Below, one piece after another: positions 59,680-64,000 of a stretch of DNA of 64,000 nt. A program made the position numbers and the translations under genes. The notes under the pieces were generated by a model. That model was not told where the DNA came from. It saw nothing but the letters and a program-made list of their open reading frames with translations, and did no database searches. Source of the DNA: Celoporthe dispersa (Eukaryota; Ascomycota; Sordariomycetes; Diaporthales; Cryphonectriaceae); the NCBI GenBank assembly GCA_016584495.1, contig WAID01000004.1, forward strand, positions 3,472,001 to 3,536,000. Direction: 5' to 3'. Every line of letters starts with the position of its first letter. Positions within the stretch are counted from its first letter, which is position 1.

Positions 59680-62600
59680 ATGTCTGCTCTTAAGCTGGAC
59701 CAGCCATTGTACAAATTGTTTGAGGTAAGTCTTTTGGGGGGGGAGGGGAAGGGGGCAAGACCGGTGTTTTGCCCTCAGACATGTGCAAGGCCCTCGTCAA
59801 TTATTATCATGACGCGATTATACTATATCCTGTATAGCAAGACTCTCGCATTCTTTATGGACTGGTTCTTTTGGTGGTTTTTTGTTGGGGAGGGGGAGGG
59901 GAGGGGGTTGTTTCTTGTATTATGATTAATCTTTTTTTTCTTCTTCTGCTTCCTTCTTATTCTGCCTTCCTCTGGGACTGACCTTGACAAAATGCACACA
60001 GCCGGGATATCATCCGCAACGGCCAATCATTGTCGACTCCGAGGCCCTCGAATCACCAGATACCGTGACGCTCCGGTACGAAGAGGAGGCAGCAGTTCGT
60101 GCCAACGGCGGAGAGGGGGACCTGCGAGGTGGCTCGTCCCCGGACCTCCTGCCTATGGCGGCATACAAGCCTCATCCGCCCCAGATGCACGGTGAGTCTT
60201 GAGTGTTTTCCCCCTTCTGGCAGTGCTGTAATCCCACCTGCAATACTCCTCTCGGGGACTTGCGCCAGGATTCTTTCTGTTCCCTTCTTTTTCCCTTGTT
60301 CTTCGCCTTTACCTTCTCTTTTTTCTTTCTTTCTTGACCTGTACCTTATTAATTTGGACCTGTTCCTCCTTGCGCCTTCTTCACAGGGTTCCCAGAGTCT
60401 TCGTATGGCCAGTACAGTCCCCAGAGCCTCCCGCAGGCCAGCCTCCAGCAGCAGACGGCAGAAGATGCGGCGTCCCATATGAACCAGCTCGCCTACGCGG
60501 CCAACAACGCGGCGGCGGTCGCGGCCAACAGCCACCACCAGGCGCCCTACAGCTTCGCCCTGTCGCCCTCGTCGGGGTTCTCCGCCGAGGGCATCACCAG
60601 CCGGGCGCAGGACCCAGCGGGACCAAGGTGCAGGTCCGCATCTCGGGCCAGTACGACCTGCTGTCCCTGGCCTCGACGACACCTTTCGCGTGGGTTCTCT
60701 TCGGCGACGCGCCGCAGAAGACACCGGCACAGATTCTCAAGGAGTCACAGGATGCGGGCGGCGGCTGCACGTACTGCGTGACGGCGGAGGCGCCTCCGTT
60801 CTTGGTGACGGGGTGGCAGACGACCTCGGGGGTCCCGCTGACGGTGGTGATCGAGAGCGCGGACGGGAACGAGCTCGCACGGGTCGGGTCGGCGGGCACG
60901 TTTACATATACCGACGCGGGAGGCGCAGAAAATAATAATGGTGGTGGTGGTGGTGGCGGCGGCAGCAGCAATAATAATGGCGCGGCAGAAGGAGGAAGTC
61001 CACATGACGGGCCCATCACGCGGAGGAGTGCGACCCGGAGTCCACATCCACACCCGTCACATGAGCACGAGGCGTCGGTCCTCCAGGTCAACAGTCCTCC
61101 GTCGCTGACCGTCCGCACGAGTGCCACCACCAGCCCTACGGCTGAGCATCTCCCCGGAGCACATGAGCTGGCTGGTCATCATCATGTCCATCATCACCAT
61201 CACCAGCAGCAGCAGCAGCAGCAGCATCACCACAGTGTCGTCGCACCGGACCCCTCTACAAATACATATGGCTATCCTCCTGGTGCTGCTGCCGCCGCCG
61301 CCGCCGCTGCTGTCGCTACCATCGCCTCGGCTGCTGGAGGGTCTCAGATGCAGGTGAACCCAGCCCAGGCCACCACAGCTACTTTCGGGACAGCCACAGG
61401 ATACGGCCAGGGAAATGACACGATGCTTCACGCCTACCGCACCTCCAACAACTATGCGCACCAGCACAACCCTTCCCATCATCACCACTACCACCAGAGG
61501 AGTCCCACCTCGCTCCGCTCGCCTCACCACTCTCTAGGGGGGCTGGGGAGGCGGCTATGGAGGAGCAGGGGGAGGAGGTGGCAGTGGCGGCGGCAGCGGT
61601 GGTCTGCTCGACGGCCGCAGTGCAGGATATCACTCGTCTTCCTCTGTCGCTGCTGCTGCGGCCGCGGCTGCTGCCGCCCACCACCACCACACCTCCATCA
61701 CAAGGCCCAGCCTGACGCCCTCTCTTCCTATGCCCAGCGGCGGACCGCCTGCCCTGGTGCGCACGACCAGTCTCCCCCAGGGCGGCTCAGGGATCGGTGG
61801 CCTCGGCGGGCCCGGCTACCCGCCCTTTGCGACGCACCACAAGGCCGTCCTGAACATCCAGGGCAACCTCGAGTCCATGGCCATCAGCTGGACCGAGGAG
61901 GAGTGGGAGAACAAGAGGCGCATCGTCATGTTCAAGAGGTCCCAGAACGGCAACCGCCTCAACGCCACGTTCCGGGCCGTGCCGGTCAACGACCGCCCTC
62001 CCAACAACATCTACATCAGCTGCATCTGGTGGGAGGAGAAGCAGGAGTGCTTCGTCACCTCGGTCGACACCATCCACCTCCTGGAGCAGCTGGTGGCGGC
62101 GCCCAACAGGTTCACGGTCGAGGAGAAGAACCGCATCCGGCGCAACCTGGAAGGCTTCAAGCCCCTGACCGTCAGCAAGGCCAAGGCAGAGTCCGAGGAC
62201 TTCTTCAAGATCATCATGGGGTTCGGGAACCCGAAGCCCAGGAACATCGAGAAGGACGTCAAGGTGTTCCCGTGGAAGATCCTGGGCCCCGCCCTCAAGA
62301 AGATCATCTCAAAGTACAGCGCCTCGCCCTCGTCGACCACCATCTCGCAACAGTCCACCATCACCACAAACAACCACCACCACCACCACCACCACCACCA
62401 ACAGCAACACCCTTCTCACCACCACCAGCAGTCCAGCGCCGCCGCACTGTTGACCCCGGTCAGCGTCGGAAATACCTACGGCGTGCCGCCGACACCAACC
62501 ACAGGATCCACCGCAGAAGGATACCTGGGAAGCGCAGGCCTGTCCCACCACGGCTCCCTCTCGGACAGTATTCCCTCTCCACGCTCGCTCACCGGGGCCA

Positions 62601-62977
62601 TGCACTCATCCTGGGCTACCTACTCGTCCTCCTCCTCTCAGCAGGGAGGAGGAGGGAGTGCGCGTGACGTGGGCAGCCGCGCCATGTCGCCCACGGGAGC
62701 AGGCATCCTCAAGACGGCCTCGCCCACCTCCAGCTCGGGGCTCCGGCTGTCTGCCATCCCTGCGGCGGCCTATGACGCCACGAGAACACCACAGCAGGGT
62801 GGTCACTACGGCATGTCGACGGCCCAGGGCCAGCAGCAGGCCCAGGCTGCCGCGGCTGCTGCTGCCGGCAGGTGGGAGTACAGTGTGAATTCCATCTCGG
62901 ACACCACTGGTACCTATGGTGGTTCCCGTGGAGGGTATGATTATGGATACGGGGATGTGGCCAGCCAGAGGGCATGA
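59680..62977 (+). CDS. MedA/Acr1/Acon-3 family developmental regulator, two frameshifts
   Basis: Nuclear regulator of conidiophore development; relatives are Aspergillus MedA, Magnaporthe Acr1, Neurospora Acon-3 and Fusarium Ren1. Exons are 59680-59724, 60002-60191 and 60387-62977; 941 aa. The conserved core is at about residues 558-725: 'PPFATHHKAVLNIQGNLESM', 'ISWTEEEWENKRRIVMFKRS', 'NNIYISCIWWEEKQECFVTS', 'RFTVEEKNRIRRNLEGFKPL' and 'NIEKDVKVFPWKILGPALKK'. An N-terminal block 'TKVQVRISGQYDLLSLAS' lies near residue 155. Low-complexity tracts are poly-Gly (about 60940-60963), His/Gln (61178-61245), poly-Ala (61285-61310, 61660-61680) and His8 (about 62374-62400). The frame breaks near 60600 (one C missing before GGG) and in the G6 run 61537-61542 (one G too many). 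The two cancel, so the total length remains a multiple of three. The DNA-binding mechanism of this family is not settled. Confidence 0.85.
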
Positions 62978-63055
62978 GGATCAGATGAGGAGGAGGAGGA
63001 GGAGACCGGGGTTTACCTCCACGGGAGAGAAAAGAGGGTGGGACAAGGAAGAGGA

Positions 63056-63102
<47 letters not shown>

Positions 63103-64000
63103 TACATAGAAGAGTGGGAAACAGGAACAGGTGGCTAGAAAGTTAACTTGCGGCGTTGCTGGGGCTCGAGGAGGAGACAAGGGGTGGGTGGGTGGGGGAT
63201 ACATGGTGGTGGGTGTAATCTTTTGTTTTATTCTTTTGCTCTTCTTTTTCTTTTTTTCTCTTTGTTTTTTTAGGGGGGGGGTCAAGGGAATGTAACAAGT
63301 ACAAATGATAGATTCAGGAAGAAGCCACGGAGAAGAGGAGGGGTGAGGGGGGAGGAGGATGCCCAAGAGGCAGACCAAAGGCAACAAACCGGGAACACGA
63401 GAGAAAGACAGAGAGAGAGGCGAAACTTTTGACAGAGATACCTACCTAACCGTAGTACGTACCTTGCTGCTTGGATTGATCACTATTACATAGTAATGAG
63501 TATGGAACGAGAGTACCTTTTCAAACCAAAAGTTGATGGGCGGGTCCATGTGAATAAGAGAATTCATCATGATCAGTTATGGCTGGGCATAATTTATGCA
63601 AATCTAGAGAGAGGTTCATGAATAAAGGGTCAGTATCATCAACCTTGTGTAGCAAGTAACATCAAGGACATGGCAGTCTTTGGGACGTGCCTTGTTTAGG
63701 TGGATGTGGTTTTTCTTTTTTTTTCTTTCTTTTTTCTTGGAGAGTGATGAAATGACGATGGGGTAACAGATAGCGAAGCGCGCGAGCCGAGCAGCGAGAC
63801 CAGGTCCACCACCGCGATTCACGTCAGGCGTTTAATTCAGTCAAGAGAGAGAAAGAAAGAAAAGAGGCAGGGAGGGAGGAGGATCCCGCCTTGACTGCGA
63901 CGAACCAGCCCAGTGCAGACCCAGCCGCTGCCAGCGTGAGGGCTGCGTGATACAAGCCACAGCGAGGGGGGGGGGCTGTGACCATGTCATGTCCCCTCTC
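62978..64000. other. Downstream region of the MedA-family gene
   Basis: The region contains (CA)20 at 63057-63097 about 80 bp after the stop, then purine- and G-rich sequence and T runs (63222-63270, 63712-63738). It is probably the 3' untranslated region followed by intergenic DNA. No ORF of note reaches the right edge. Confidence 0.55.
63057..63097. repeat. (CA)20 microsatellite
   Basis: Uninterrupted CA array in the likely 3' untranslated region of the MedA-family gene. Confidence 0.93.

Noticed and set aside
1..64000. Genuine pseudogenisation as an explanation for the frameshifts
   Set aside because: Each affected gene has only one or two single-base breaks at short runs, with intact motifs and splice sites on both sides, and two belong to essential families.

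Overview
The window is a stretch of a filamentous ascomycete genome (Pezizomycotina, most likely Sordariomycetes). The reasons are short introns of mostly 60-120 nt with GT-AG borders and CTAAC/CTGAC-like branch sites, GC-rich coding sequence, microsatellite-rich intergenic DNA, and gene families typical of these fungi: Pth11-like rhodopsin-fold receptors, a UstYa/DUF3328 protein, a MedA/Acr1-type developmental regulator and a fungal GYF protein. No CRISPR, rRNA, convincing tRNA or intact transposon was seen.

Layout. 1-1404 (-): a membrane-anchored beta-propeller/lectin-like protein that runs off the left edge. 3681-5278 (-): a rhodopsin-fold membrane protein. 8414-9354 (+): a small secreted cysteine-rich protein with polyglutamine. 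10029-17589 is a compact housekeeping block: DHH phosphoesterase (+), RNase P subunit Pop4 (-), peroxisomal-type glycerone-phosphate acyltransferase (+) and pantothenate synthetase (-). 19058-22682: an FAD monooxygenase followed by a UstYa-like protein, both (+), resembling a small tailoring-enzyme pair. 24794-27074 (+): a BTB-like protein. 27353-28663 (-): a second rhodopsin-fold protein. 30293-33218 (-): a TTC27/Emw1-type TPR protein. 34114-39222 (-): a large GYF-domain protein. 41568-43570 (+): an amino-acid permease. 44005-44359 (-): a tiny single-pass membrane protein. About 15.3 kb without a recognisable gene then precedes a MedA/Acr1/Acon-3 family regulator (59680-62977, +).

Sequence quality. 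Seven otherwise well-preserved genes carry nine single-base frameshifts, nearly all at short G or C runs. Correcting one base at each site restores an open frame whose total length agrees with every predicted intron phase. Two of the genes (Pop4, TTC27/Emw1) belong to families essential in yeast, so sequencing or assembly indels explain this better than gene decay.

No single co-regulated system spans the window. The strongest leads for new biology are: the monooxygenase/UstYa pair with no visible precursor or core enzyme; the duplicated-motif cysteine-rich secreted protein; the DHH phosphoesterase with a C-terminal PIP-box-like motif; the AKL-ending acyltransferase; and the very large gene-free upstream region of the MedA homologue.
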